Below are positions 17,749-26,850 of a stretch of DNA of 64,000 nucleotides, piece by piece. Each line of letters starts with the position of its first letter. The first letter of the stretch is position 1. Origin of the DNA: Stieleria tagensis (GTDB lineage Bacteria > Planctomycetota > Planctomycetia > Pirellulales > Pirellulaceae); contig NZ_JAMYFE010000058.1 of assembly GCF_024129865.1 (NCBI RefSeq), positions 1 through 64,000 of the forward strand. Reading direction: 5' to 3'. Made by a program: the position numbers and the translations under genes. Below the pieces are notes generated by a model. That model saw only the letters and a list, made by a program, of their open reading frames with translations, ran no database searches and was not told where the DNA came from.

Positions 17749-17937
17749 ATGACAAAATACTTCGTCTATTTCGCTTTCACCGTTTGCATGTGCACGCTGT
17801 CTTTCACTGGTTGTGGATCGTCCGGTTCGAGCGTGGTCGCGCCGCCAGCCGATTCCCAACCGGAAAGCGATGTTCCCGTGCCTGGCATGAGCGAAGAAGA
17901 GTACGCTCGAGAAATGCAAAAAGCGAGCCCGAACTAA
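17749..17937 (+). CDS. small lipoprotein downstream of DUF1559 gene
   Basis: A 62-residue product from ATG 17749 (MTKYFVYFAFTVCMCTLSFT). A hydrophobic segment ends in the lipobox FTGC (Cys at residue 22), so it is probably lipid-anchored. The mature peptide is only about 40 residues, Ser/Pro-rich with a final SEEEYAREMQKA helix. Small lipoproteins of this build often follow DUF1559 genes in planctomycetes, with unknown role. A longer reading from 17650 would cross the terminator hairpin and is not used. The multiheme cytochrome begins 30 bp later. Confidence 0.7.
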   Translation: MTKYFVYFAFTVCMCTLSFTGCGSSGSSVVAPPADSQPESDVPVPGMSEEEYAREMQKASPN

Positions 17938-17967
17938 GCTGCCCAGGACAGGTGATTGCCAGGCGTG

Positions 17968-19146
17968 ATGGACAAATTCATTTATCCCGGCCTGCTTGTG
18001 GCAATCCTGTTGCCTTGTGCTTGGCTTGTAAGTGCCTTGCCGGCGGATTCGCATTTGCGAACCGCCGCGCAAGTCGGATCGGACGATCGCACCCACGACA
18101 ATTCAGCGGCTCACTTGGTTGGAAAACAAGTTTGCGCCGAATGTCATGCCGAAAACTTTCGCTTGCACCAACTGTCCGGTCACGCGGACACGTTCACGGC
18201 AAGTAACGCCCCGAATGTCTTGAAACGGTTTGCCGACAAAACCGTCGATGCCGGCCAAGGATTCGGATTCTATCACTACCAACCCACCGATCAGGGATTG
18301 GTCGTTGAGCACCAGAAGCGCGCGGTGAATGCTGACCAAGCAAAGCCGTTGTTGTTAACACAGCCGGCTGCCACCGAGCCCTCTCAGCTATTGTTTCCCT
18401 ATGCTCTCGGTTCAGGTCGCAATGCGATCACCCTATTGGCGTTGGTCCCCGACGGTAACAAAGGCACCGATGCTATCGAGCACCGTGTGTCATGGTTCGG
18501 ATCTCACGGTGAATTCGGGTTCACCCCCGGTCACATGGGCCACGTCCCCGCATCGCACTGGGAAATGTTTGGCAAAACGCAGCGCGGAGAAAAAATGCAG
18601 CGCTGCGTCGAGTGCCACACGACGTCTGGGCATGTCGCCAATCAAGGCATTCAAAACCTGGTCGCAAACGTGAACTGTGAAAAATGTCACGGCCCCGGCA
18701 GCGAGCACGTCAAACAAGCCAGACTTTCGGACACACCGCCGCCCTACTCGGTCGGACGTGACGATTGGGATCACGAATCAGAACTTCAACTCTGTGGCGA
18801 TTGCCATCGATTGCCACGGCACGTCGATCCCAAACAGTTGCGTGATTACTCCAGCGAAATGCTACGTCTGCAACCAATCGGCATGCTGCGCAGCGAGTGC
18901 TATCTGGAATCACCAGGCAAATTGATGTGCTCGACCTGTCACAATCCCCACCAGGACGCGAAAACGAAATCGGAACAGGACTACATCCAAGACTGCCGAA
19001 ACTGTCACCAACCGCAGCACGCTGATCAGGTGGTCTGTCCCGTGTCACCAACCGACGGTTGCATCGAGTGTCACATGCCGGCGATCGTGGTCGAACAGGG
19101 CATGGTGTTTCATGACCATTGGATTCGTGTGCGTGATGAACCATAG
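17968..19146 (+). CDS. seven-heme c-type cytochrome
   Basis: A 392-residue product from ATG 17968 with an N-terminal membrane/signal segment (FIYPGLLVAILLPCAWLVSA). Seven CxxCH sites are present: CAECH, CVECH, CEKCH, CGDCH, CSTCH, CRNCH and CIECH. The spacing and extra histidines (HADTF, GSEHVKQ, NPHQ) resemble the cytochrome c554/NrfA-like multiheme group. That points to a periplasmic electron carrier or redox enzyme, but no catalytic Lys or Tyr site allows a specific reaction to be named. The stop overlaps the next ATG (ATGAACCATAG), so it is translationally coupled with the TPR lipoprotein; both likely form one exported complex. Confidence 0.9.
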   Translation: MDKFIYPGLLVAILLPCAWLVSALPADSHLRTAAQVGSDDRTHDNSAAHLVGKQVCAECHAENFRLHQLSGHADTFTASNAPNVLKRFADKTVDAGQGFGFYHYQPTDQGLVVEHQKRAVNADQAKPLLLTQPAATEPSQLLFPYALGSGRNAITLLALVPDGNKGTDAIEHRVSWFGSHGEFGFTPGHMGHVPASHWEMFGKTQRGEKMQRCVECHTTSGHVANQGIQNLVANVNCEKCHGPGSEHVKQARLSDTPPPYSVGRDDWDHESELQLCGDCHRLPRHVDPKQLRDYSSEMLRLQPIGMLRSECYLESPGKLMCSTCHNPHQDAKTKSEQDYIQDCRNCHQPQHADQVVCPVSPTDGCIECHMPAIVVEQGMVFHDHWIRVRDEP

Positions 19147-20584
19147 CGACGCCCCGAAACGACCGGACCGAGTGCCCCTGTCATTTGCATGGCTGGGAAT
19201 TGTGATCGCGGCATTGGCCGGATGCACGCCCAAACCAACCACAATACCGGTCGACCAGAGTGCCACCGAGTCCGTGAGGGCCGAGCCCACCATCACCCTG
19301 CGCGACGCGGTCGTGGAACTTGCCCCAAGCTCTGCCACAGACGCCGAGCATGATTTGCAGCCCGCCGCTGTCGATCCGATCGCCCAGCCCACTCGCCAGC
19401 AACAATTGCAACGCGCGGTTGAACTGCAACAAGTGGCCGCGAAATCGCTGGCAGCCAACCAAATCGACGATGCCTATCGGTCGATTCGTCAGGCCCGGGC
19501 GCTGGACGACCAAAATCTCAATGGTATTTTTCTGTATGCCAGGATTTTGGGGGCCAGAAAACGTTTCCCCGAGGCGATTCGAATGTTGGATCGACTTGCC
19601 AAATCCGATCCGACGGTACGCCTTCCCGCTCTGGGACAAACGGCACAGTGGATGGTCAATGCCGGTGATTGGCAACACGCCGAACAGCGTTACCGCAGCC
19701 TGCTGGAAGTGGCGCCCAATGCAGCGATCGTTCACAACGAACTGGCGGCGTTGCTAATGCGACAGGGCAGACGTTTCGAAGCTCAGCCGCACTTGAATGC
19801 GCTGTGCCGCCAAGGTGACATCGACGAGCGGTGGTTGCGCTCGCTGCTCTGTATTGCCACCGCCTTTCCCGCTGATGCGCGTGCCCCTCAACTGGAGCCG
19901 ATCGGTCGATTGGGCCAGGCAAGATTTTATCTTAGTCAAGATCAGCCACATCAAGCGACCGAAGTCCTGAACGGACCAACTCTCGATCGGATTGATTTTC
20001 CACGGCAAGAGCAAGCGTTATTGGCACGCATCGCAGCCGTCACAGACCAGGACGACACAAATAGGGATGGATCCGCCGACTCAGCAAACCCCGACGCTTG
20101 GCTGGCACGGGGCATTTTCCTGGCCGCGCATCAGCATCATGAATCAGCGGTACGATGTTTTTGCGAAGCGGTGTTGCAAGACAGCACCGATGCCACAGCT
20201 TACCAGCGTTTGGCTGATTCGCTGTCGGCGCTGGGGCAAACCGAAAACGCCGCGCGGGCGATCAGACGATCCGAACAAATCCGACGGACTCAATCGATCG
20301 GTTCCCAGTTGGCGGATTCCCCAGCCCCAGACGAGAAGTTGGTCGACGAATTGGCTGTACTTTTAGACCAATTGAATCGTCCCGTGGAAGCGATCGCGTG
20401 GCGGGCCGTGAATTTGGCGTATAATCACGCTTCCCGCCCTGACGTAGATCTTCGACAGAAGATGTCGCAGCTCAACCAACAGCGTTTGAATCTGTTGAAT
20501 ACAGCCTCCCCCGCCTCGGATCATTCGTTTGTCGTATGCGGTGTCGATCTTGACACGCTACGTGACAAACTTGATTCGCAATGA
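19136..20584 (+). CDS. TPR-repeat lipoprotein coupled to multiheme cytochrome
   Basis: A 482-residue product from ATG 19136. A signal segment leads to lipobox AALAGC. The body consists of helical TPR-like repeats: YRSIRQARALDDQNLNGIFL, AIRMLDRLAKSDP, AEQRYRSLLEVAPNAAIVHN, and CFCEAVLQDSTDATAYQRLA with 'LG..ENA'. Such proteins act as scaffolds for exported complexes. The gene overlaps the preceding cytochrome by 11 bp and its own stop overlaps the next start by 4 bp (ATGA), so the three products are made in fixed proportion. No enzymatic domain is seen. Confidence 0.8.
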   Translation: MNHSDAPKRPDRVPLSFAWLGIVIAALAGCTPKPTTIPVDQSATESVRAEPTITLRDAVVELAPSSATDAEHDLQPAAVDPIAQPTRQQQLQRAVELQQVAAKSLAANQIDDAYRSIRQARALDDQNLNGIFLYARILGARKRFPEAIRMLDRLAKSDPTVRLPALGQTAQWMVNAGDWQHAEQRYRSLLEVAPNAAIVHNELAALLMRQGRRFEAQPHLNALCRQGDIDERWLRSLLCIATAFPADARAPQLEPIGRLGQARFYLSQDQPHQATEVLNGPTLDRIDFPRQEQALLARIAAVTDQDDTNRDGSADSANPDAWLARGIFLAAHQHHESAVRCFCEAVLQDSTDATAYQRLADSLSALGQTENAARAIRRSEQIRRTQSIGSQLADSPAPDEKLVDELAVLLDQLNRPVEAIAWRAVNLAYNHASRPDVDLRQKMSQLNQQRLNLLNTASPASDHSFVVCGVDLDTLRDKLDSQ

Positions 20585-21702
20585 CTGACCCGCCGATGAA
20601 TCCCGCTTTGAATCTTAGTCGTCGCCAAATCCTGGCTGCCGCTCCTGCATTTCTAGTGCCGCTGACCGGCTGGTCCACAGCGGTCGGTGCGGGGCCCAAC
20701 GCCAAACCTCGCATTCGCATCGGTCAAATTGGCACCAAACACGCCCATGCTGAGGGCAAACTGCAAACGATCCTCAAACACCCCGAAACATTTGAGTTTG
20801 TCGGTTTAGTTGAACCCGATGCCCAGCGACGTCAACGACTGCAACAAAAACCGCTGTATCGCGATCTGCCATGGGTCAGCGAGGACGAACTGCTAGGGAG
20901 TGATGGATTGCAAGCCGTTGCCGTGGAAACGCAGATCGCTGATCTAGTCCCCACCGCCATGCGTTGCCTGAGCGCAGGGATGCACCTGCATTTGGATAAA
21001 CCCGCCGGCGAATCACTGCAGGCCTGTCGCGCGATGCATGATCTGGCCACCGACCGTGGACGAACGATCCAGATGGGATACATGTTGCGATACAACCCGG
21101 CATTTCAATTTGCCCACCGTTTGGTCCGTGATGGATGGCTCGGCCAGATCACCGAGGTCAGCGGAATGATGGGCAAATACATGGGTGATGCCGGCCGAAT
21201 TGAATTGGCACAGTACAGCGGCGGCGGCATGTTCGAATTGGCCTGCCACCTGATCGATCAACTCGTCTCGTTGCTCGGACCGCCAGAGAAGGTCACCGCG
21301 CACACGCGGCGGACATTCCCCGAAAAAGACAGTTTCGCGGATAACCAAATGGCGGTGTTTGATTATCCGCAAGCCATCGCGACGATCCGCTGCAACCACA
21401 TCGACCCGATGGGTGGATCGCGTCGGAGTTTCTCGATCACCGGGACTGAAGGCACGTTTGCAATTCGCCCCTTGGAACCCGCTCCCGTCGCGCGACTGGG
21501 GCTGGATCGGCCACGGGACGGTTACATCAAAGGCTACCAAGAGGTTCGTTTTGAAAAACCGGCGGGCCGCTATGACGCCGAATTCCTGGATTTGGCAGCC
21601 GTGATCCGCGGCGAGAAAACACTGGACTGGGATGCTGCGCATGACGTCGCAACTCACGAAGCCATCTTGCGTAGTTGTGAGATGCTGGACTCGTCGTCTT
21701 AA
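20581..21702 (+). CDS. Gfo/Idh/MocA-family oxidoreductase, Tat-exported
   Basis: A 373-residue product. The N-terminus LSRRQILAAAPAFLVPL is a Tat-type signal. A Rossmann-like N-terminal domain follows (IGQIGTKHAHAEGKLQTIL, then FEFVGLVEPDAQRRQ) and the family motif LHLDKPAG at about 138-145, the EKP-type Lys that contacts NAD(P). The C-terminal alpha/beta part contains GGGMFELACHLIDQLVSLLG with the His used in catalysis in this family. Substrates are usually sugars or cyclitols; which one cannot be told. The start ATG overlaps the TPR gene stop; DUF1549/1553 follows within about 55 bp, so it belongs to the cytochrome operon. Confidence 0.85.
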   Translation: MTDPPMNPALNLSRRQILAAAPAFLVPLTGWSTAVGAGPNAKPRIRIGQIGTKHAHAEGKLQTILKHPETFEFVGLVEPDAQRRQRLQQKPLYRDLPWVSEDELLGSDGLQAVAVETQIADLVPTAMRCLSAGMHLHLDKPAGESLQACRAMHDLATDRGRTIQMGYMLRYNPAFQFAHRLVRDGWLGQITEVSGMMGKYMGDAGRIELAQYSGGGMFELACHLIDQLVSLLGPPEKVTAHTRRTFPEKDSFADNQMAVFDYPQAIATIRCNHIDPMGGSRRSFSITGTEGTFAIRPLEPAPVARLGLDRPRDGYIKGYQEVRFEKPAGRYDAEFLDLAAVIRGEKTLDWDAAHDVATHEAILRSCEMLDSSS

Positions 21703-21757
21703 ATCATGAGGGACTTTTGCTTTGAATCTGCGCCCCCCGACCGGACCATCAACGCCA

Positions 21758-24700
21758 ATGTCATTGTGGCTGTTTGGTCTGCTGATGAGTCTTGCAACCA
21801 CCACTCTGCTAGCGATCGAAAGTGGTATAGATCAAGGCGGTGCGGAACTTGGGGGCGTGGATCAATTTGACAGAACGATCGCCCCGCTCTTGGCCAAACA
21901 TTGCCTGGGGTGTCACAGTGGCGATCAACCGCAGGGCGAACTTGATTTATCCAGTCGCGCCCGCGCGATACGTGGAGGCGAATCCGGCGCTGCGTTGGTA
22001 CCTGGCGATTTAAAACACAGTCTCTTGTGGGACAAAATCGAATCGGGTGAGATGCCACCGGAAAAAGACATCCCGGAACCCGAGCGGGATTTGTTACGGC
22101 GGTGGATCGAATCGGGCGCGGCCTGGGGCAGTGATCCGATTGATCCGTTCCGCTACTCCAGCGATGCCCGCGCCGGAAACGACTGGTGGTCGCTGCAACC
22201 CATCAAGCGTCCGCCGATACCAAACCAACCCACCGCGGCCACCGCAATCGATGCCTTTGTTCAGCAACGCTTGCAGAACGCCGGGTTACCGCCCTCGCCG
22301 AGCGCGACGCCGCGTGAGATCATCCGCAGAATCAGTTTTGATTTGTTGGGTTTGCCGCCCGAACCGTCCGCCGTCACGGAGTTTCAAATTCAATACGAAC
22401 GTGATCGCGAATCCGCGATCACGGATTTGGTCGAGCGGATGTTGGCGTCCAAGCACTACGGGGAGCGTTGGGCACGGCATTGGTTGGACGTCGCTCGCTT
22501 TGGTGAAAGCCAAGGCTATGAGCGTGACCACTTGCGAAACGATTCATGGCACTACCGCGACTGGGTGATCGACGCATTCAATCGTGACATGCCATACGAC
22601 CAATTCGTTCGCTTGCAGTTGGCCGGCGATGTGATCGATGACCAAGCCCCACAAACCATCACCGCGACCGGATTTTTAGTCGCGGGCCCGTGGGATGCCG
22701 TCGGCCAATCGCTCGCCAGCCCGGTGATGAAAGCCGTGGTCCGCCAAGACGAAATGGAAGATTACGTTGGCACGATCGGCCAAGCCTTTCTGGGGCTGAC
22801 GATCAATTGTGCACGGTGCCACGATCACAAATTTGATCCGATCACTCAGGAGGAATACTACCGAGTGGCTGCCGCCTTGGCCGGTGTCCACCACGGATCG
22901 CGTCAGGTTAGCAGTGCCGAAAATCGCCGGCGTGTCAAGGAACTAGCCGATCAGATTCGCGAACAACAAGACGCAGTGGCAGCACTCGATGCAACGGTGC
23001 GTGACCAGTTGATTGCCCGTCGCAGCGATTCGGAGATAGACCTGCCGCCGCGCATTGCACCAATTGCACGCTGGGAATTTCGAGACGATTTGAACGACAC
23101 GATCGGCGGTGTCCCGGCGACGGCGCACGCCCCGGCAAGAATCGCAGATGGTCGGCTGATTCTAGATTCCGGTGGCGGCATTGCTCGGACAGAATCACTG
23201 GACATCGACCTCCGTGAAAAAACGCTCGAAGCCTGGGTCAAACTCGACAACTTGCAACAGACCGGCGGCGCGGCGATGTCAATCCATGGCGACGACGGCC
23301 GCACGTTTGACGCGATCGTTTACGCCGAACGTGAATCGCAACAATGGATGGCGGGAAGCGATTTGTTCAAACGCACCCAAAGCTTCTCTGCGCCGGCGGA
23401 AACCCAGGCCGATCAACAGTTCGTCCACGTCGCCATCACCTGGGCAGCCGATGGCAGCATCACCGGTTACCGCAATGGCGAACCCTATGGTGTCGCCTAT
23501 CAAGCTGAGTCGCCGCTGCATTTTGAAGCCGGAACCTGGTATGTGATGTTCGGTCTACGCTGCCAACCGGCCGGTCCCGAGCGACAGCTGAGCGGATTGC
23601 TGGAAACCGCACAACTTTACGACCGTGCCCTCAGTCCAGATCAGGTCAAAGCTTCCTACGTTCAAGAACAACTGTCGCTAACGCACGACCAGATCATCGC
23701 CGCGATGACCTCGGCCCAGTTGGCCCAGCGAGAGTCATTGCTGGCGTCGATCGAGCATTTGCAATCGGAACGACAACGCCATCGCCCGTACACCGTCTAT
23801 GCGGTCAAACCCAAACCTCCTGAGCCGACGCACTTGCTGGCACGCGGAAACCCCGGGCAACCGATCCGCGCGGTCGCGCCGGGCGGAATCGCCGCAGTCA
23901 CAGGTGTCAAAGCCGACTTTGCCGTGGGCCAGGATGCCAACGATGCCGACCGACGTGGCGCGCTGGCCGACTGGATTGCAAATGACCAAAACCCACTTCT
24001 TTCTCGAGTGATTGTCAACCGTATCTGGCATCATCATTTCGGATCAGGACTGGTCAATACACCCAACGATTTTGGTTTCAGCGGCGGACACCCTAGTCAT
24101 CCCGAACTGCTGGATTATTTGGCCGCTGAATTGGTCGATAACGGATTCCGACTCAAACACATTCATCGCCTGATCGTCACTTCGGAAACCTACCTGCAAT
24201 CCTCGCGACCGCGAGAGGACGGTTTGGCGATCGATGGCGACAACCGACTGTTGTGGCGCAAATCTCCGCAGCGGTTGGACGCCGAAACATTGCGTGACAC
24301 GATTTTGGCAGTCAGCGGTGAACTCAATCGCCAATTTGGCGGACCACCGTATCGCGATTTCACGACCTTTGTTTCCAATTCACAATTCTATGAAATGGTC
24401 GACATAGATTCGCCCGACGTCTATCGACGCACGCTCTATCGCACATGGATTCGGTCCGGACGCAATCACATGCTGGATGTGTTCGACTGTCCTGATCCAT
24501 CGACCACGGCTCCCAAACGATCGGTGACAACAACACCCTTGCAAGCCCTGACGTTGATGAACAATTCCTTTGTCCTGCGAATGGCGGATCGATTCGCCAG
24601 TCGGGTTCAGTGGGAGTCCGACGATCAAATCACCGAACCGCCCGGTGCGGTATTAGAGCGGATCTACCGCCTGGCCTACGGGCGCTCGCCTGCCGACGAT

Positions 24701-24796
24701 GAACGTGCCACGGCAACCGAGTTTATCGAATCGCATGGTCTGTCTGCGTACTGCCGCGTCATCCTTAACAGCAATGAGTTCATCTATGTCGACTGA
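21758..24796 (+). CDS. DUF1549/DUF1553 planctomycete cytochrome protein with LamG-like insert
   Basis: About 1012 residues from ATG 21758 (a TTG at 21722 could add 12). A signal segment WLFGLLMSLATTTLLA comes first. PSCyt1 carries heme site CLGCHSGDQPQGELDL, then DUF1549 with RRISFDLLGLPPEP and YGERWARHWLDVARFGESQG, and a second heme-like motif CARCHDHKFDPI. A concanavalin/LamG-like sandwich (about 455-635, LEAWVKLDNLQQTGGAAMSI) follows, then DUF1553 with LLSRVIVNRIWHHHFG, TPNDFGFSGGHPSHPELLDY and a final ALTLMNN. Standard architecture for planctomycetes. It overlaps the DUF1501 start by 11 bp, the usual partner. Confidence 0.9.
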   Translation: MSLWLFGLLMSLATTTLLAIESGIDQGGAELGGVDQFDRTIAPLLAKHCLGCHSGDQPQGELDLSSRARAIRGGESGAALVPGDLKHSLLWDKIESGEMPPEKDIPEPERDLLRRWIESGAAWGSDPIDPFRYSSDARAGNDWWSLQPIKRPPIPNQPTAATAIDAFVQQRLQNAGLPPSPSATPREIIRRISFDLLGLPPEPSAVTEFQIQYERDRESAITDLVERMLASKHYGERWARHWLDVARFGESQGYERDHLRNDSWHYRDWVIDAFNRDMPYDQFVRLQLAGDVIDDQAPQTITATGFLVAGPWDAVGQSLASPVMKAVVRQDEMEDYVGTIGQAFLGLTINCARCHDHKFDPITQEEYYRVAAALAGVHHGSRQVSSAENRRRVKELADQIREQQDAVAALDATVRDQLIARRSDSEIDLPPRIAPIARWEFRDDLNDTIGGVPATAHAPARIADGRLILDSGGGIARTESLDIDLREKTLEAWVKLDNLQQTGGAAMSIHGDDGRTFDAIVYAERESQQWMAGSDLFKRTQSFSAPAETQADQQFVHVAITWAADGSITGYRNGEPYGVAYQAESPLHFEAGTWYVMFGLRCQPAGPERQLSGLLETAQLYDRALSPDQVKASYVQEQLSLTHDQIIAAMTSAQLAQRESLLASIEHLQSERQRHRPYTVYAVKPKPPEPTHLLARGNPGQPIRAVAPGGIAAVTGVKADFAVGQDANDADRRGALADWIANDQNPLLSRVIVNRIWHHHFGSGLVNTPNDFGFSGGHPSHPELLDYLAAELVDNGFRLKHIHRLIVTSETYLQSSRPREDGLAIDGDNRLLWRKSPQRLDAETLRDTILAVSGELNRQFGGPPYRDFTTFVSNSQFYEMVDIDSPDVYRRTLYRTWIRSGRNHMLDVFDCPDPSTTAPKRSVTTTPLQALTLMNNSFVLRMADRFASRVQWESDDQITEPPGAVLERIYRLAYGRSPADDERATATEFIESHGLSAYCRVILNSNEFIYVD

Positions 24797-26222
24797 ACCG
24801 TCACGCCGCGACATCTTGCGATTCTCTGCACAGGGAATCGGCGCGATCGCCCTGGGCGAACTGCTGGTGCGTGACGGTGTGGCGCAAGCCGGCAGCGTTG
24901 CACCACAGGCCACCGATCCCTGGCCGCATCATCCGGCAATCGCCAAACGTGTGATTCACATCGTGTTGTGCGGAGGACTAAGCCAGGTCGATTCGTTCGA
25001 CTACAAACCGGAGCTGGAAAAACGACACGGCAAGTCGTTGTCATCTGACAAGAAGCCCGATGTGTTTTTCGGCAAAGTCGGCTTGTTGCGCAAGAGCGAC
25101 TGGAAATTTCAACAGCGCGGTGAAAGTGGATTGTGGGTCTCCGATCTGTTTCCACACCTGGGAAGAGTCGCCGATGAATTGACCGTGATTCGTTCGATGG
25201 TGGCGGAAACAGCCAACCACACTCCGGCCACCTTTCAACAGGGCACCGGATTTCGGTTGAATGGATTCCCCACAGTCGGATCATGGTTGTCGTTTGGAAT
25301 GGGCTGCGAGACCGACGAATTGCCGGCCTATGTCGTCATCCCCGATGCGCGTGGTGTCCCAGCGGGCGGTTCGATCAATTGGTCCAATGGTTTTTTGCCG
25401 GCCCGGCACCAAGGCGTGACGGTGCAAAGTTCTGGAACGCCGATCCAAGACATCTTTCCGTCGCAGGAACTGAATCCACAGACAGAACAAGCCAGTCGCG
25501 ATCTGTTGACCCGAATGAACCGGCGACACCTACAGCAGCGAGGTGCAAACGATTTGTTGTCCGCTCGCATCAGCAGCTACGAATTGTCACGGCGAATGCA
25601 GCGTGTCGTCCCCGAAGTCACCGAGTTGGCGGCTGAGACCGCAGCGACTCACACGTTGTATGGCACCGATGCGGAACCGACCGCATCGTTCGGACGCAGC
25701 TGTCTGTTGGCCCGCCGAATGCTCGAGCGCGGTGTTCGCTACGTGCAACTGTTTTCTGGCGGTGCATTTGGATCGCCGCGGATCAACTGGGACGGCCACG
25801 AGAACATGATTCAAAATCACGGCCGCGAAGCAGCGCGGATCGACCAGCCCATCGCAGCACTGTTAACCGATTTGCGTCAGCGCGGCATGTTGGATGACAC
25901 GCTGGTGTTGTTCACATCCGAATTTGGTCGCACACCATTCACGCAATCGGCGGCCGACGTGGTCGGTCCCGGTCGTGATCACAACGAAAAAGGATTCAGT
26001 GTTTGGATGGCCGGTGCCGGTCTGCGTCCCGGAATGGCTTATGGTCAAACCGATGAAATCGGCTGGCAATCCGTCGAAAACCCCGTCGAATGGTACGATT
26101 TCCATGCCACACTGTTGCATCTGCTGGGAATGGATCACACCCGGCTGACGTACTATCACAACGGTATCCAGCGACGCCTGACCAACGTCCATGGCAAACT
26201 GATCGACGGCATCCTGGCTTGA
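24786..26222 (+). CDS. DUF1501 family protein, Tat-exported
   Basis: A 478-residue product from ATG 24786 (MSTEPSRRDILRFSAQG); an in-frame ATG at 24774 is equally possible. Twin Arg (SRRDIL) plus a hydrophobic helix give a Tat signal. The body has the sulfatase/alkaline-phosphatase-like features of DUF1501: VIHIVLCGGLSQVDSFDYKP, the SMVAETANHTPATFQQGTG stretch, RGVRYVQLFSGGAFGSPRIN followed by NWDGHENM, DDTLVLFTSEFGRTP, and the late GRDHNEKGFSVWMAGAG. Invariably the second gene after a DUF1549/1553 gene; the reaction is unproven. It is the last gene of the coupled run beginning at 17968, with repeat elements directly after it. Confidence 0.9.
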   Translation: MSTEPSRRDILRFSAQGIGAIALGELLVRDGVAQAGSVAPQATDPWPHHPAIAKRVIHIVLCGGLSQVDSFDYKPELEKRHGKSLSSDKKPDVFFGKVGLLRKSDWKFQQRGESGLWVSDLFPHLGRVADELTVIRSMVAETANHTPATFQQGTGFRLNGFPTVGSWLSFGMGCETDELPAYVVIPDARGVPAGGSINWSNGFLPARHQGVTVQSSGTPIQDIFPSQELNPQTEQASRDLLTRMNRRHLQQRGANDLLSARISSYELSRRMQRVVPEVTELAAETAATHTLYGTDAEPTASFGRSCLLARRMLERGVRYVQLFSGGAFGSPRINWDGHENMIQNHGREAARIDQPIAALLTDLRQRGMLDDTLVLFTSEFGRTPFTQSAADVVGPGRDHNEKGFSVWMAGAGLRPGMAYGQTDEIGWQSVENPVEWYDFHATLLHLLGMDHTRLTYYHNGIQRRLTNVHGKLIDGILA

Positions 26223-26303
26223 GTGGAATCAGCGTTCACGTTGGCCCCGTCGAACGCACTCGAAAACCATGCAACTCCCCATGCGACATGTGAGTTTTGA
26301 AAT

Positions 26304-26536
26304 TGCGATTTCGCTTCAGGCATGTTTTTCCTAACCCGACGCATCACGGGTTGTTGGTTGAATCATCCGGCACGCGTTAGCGTCCGGTTCCTCGGACTTT
26401 GCAATGCGAGTCACGAGGAACCGTGAGCGAGCGTTCAACGGCTGATCGTTCAACCGACGCCATGCCAACTCAATCAACAAGCCGGTTAGCGAAAGATTCC
26501 GTGAACACGCTAAATCCCTCGCCTATGCGTCGGGTT
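26304..26536. repeat. intergenic palindrome, family A copy 3, split by family B
   Basis: The left part (TTTCGCTTCAGGCATGTTTT then CTAACCCGACGCATCA) lies at 26304-26349 and the right arm (AAATCCCTCGCCTATGCGTC...) at 26512-26536. In other copies the arms are about 15 bp apart; here about 160 bp separate them, mostly a family B element. Together with 26537-26850 this fills the 628-bp gap after the DUF1501 gene. Confidence 0.75.
26356..26455. repeat. intergenic palindrome, family B copy 1 (nested in family A)
   Basis: Outer arms GGTTGAATCATCCGG and CGGCTGATCGTTCAACC are inverted. Inner arms GTTAGCGTCCGGTTCCTCG and CGAGGAACCGTGAGCGAGC pair imperfectly. The same sequence recurs at 38240-38337. Confidence 0.7.
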
Positions 26537-26737
26537 GTGATGACAAGCGCTGACTTCAAAACCAACGCGTCCGGTATTTAAATCGACAGCCCACGTGCGG
26601 AAGAGTGAAGATGCGTTTTCGCGCATCGGTAAAACGTTTGAGCGAGAGTTCTCTTCAAACCTGTCATTTGCATTGACTCGACCGCTAGAGTGATTTGTCC
26701 CGGTTTCGCTGCAATGGAGCTCGACACGCGCCAGCCG

Positions 26738-26788
26738 CACCGTGCTGTGGAATACACCGTGCTGTGCAATACACCATGCTGTGCAATA
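26738..26788 (+). repeat. three tandem 17-bp repeats upstream of the prolyl oligopeptidase
   Basis: The unit CACCGTGCTGTGCAATA is repeated three times without gaps (26738-26754, 26755-26771, 26772-26788) with one change each in copies 1 and 3; a partial ATGCATGCT follows. It ends 62 bp before the ATG at 26851, a position suited to operators or iterons. Confidence 0.85.
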
Positions 26789-26850
26789 ATGCATGCTCGG
26801 AGACGGATCCTGTTCCCATTGCTCTCCTACTAAAAGACCAAATCCACACC

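Noticed and set aside
26695-26850. N-terminal extension of the prolyl oligopeptidase
   Set aside because: The added 52 residues translate the 17-bp tandem repeats and precede a clear signal peptide that begins at ATG 26851.
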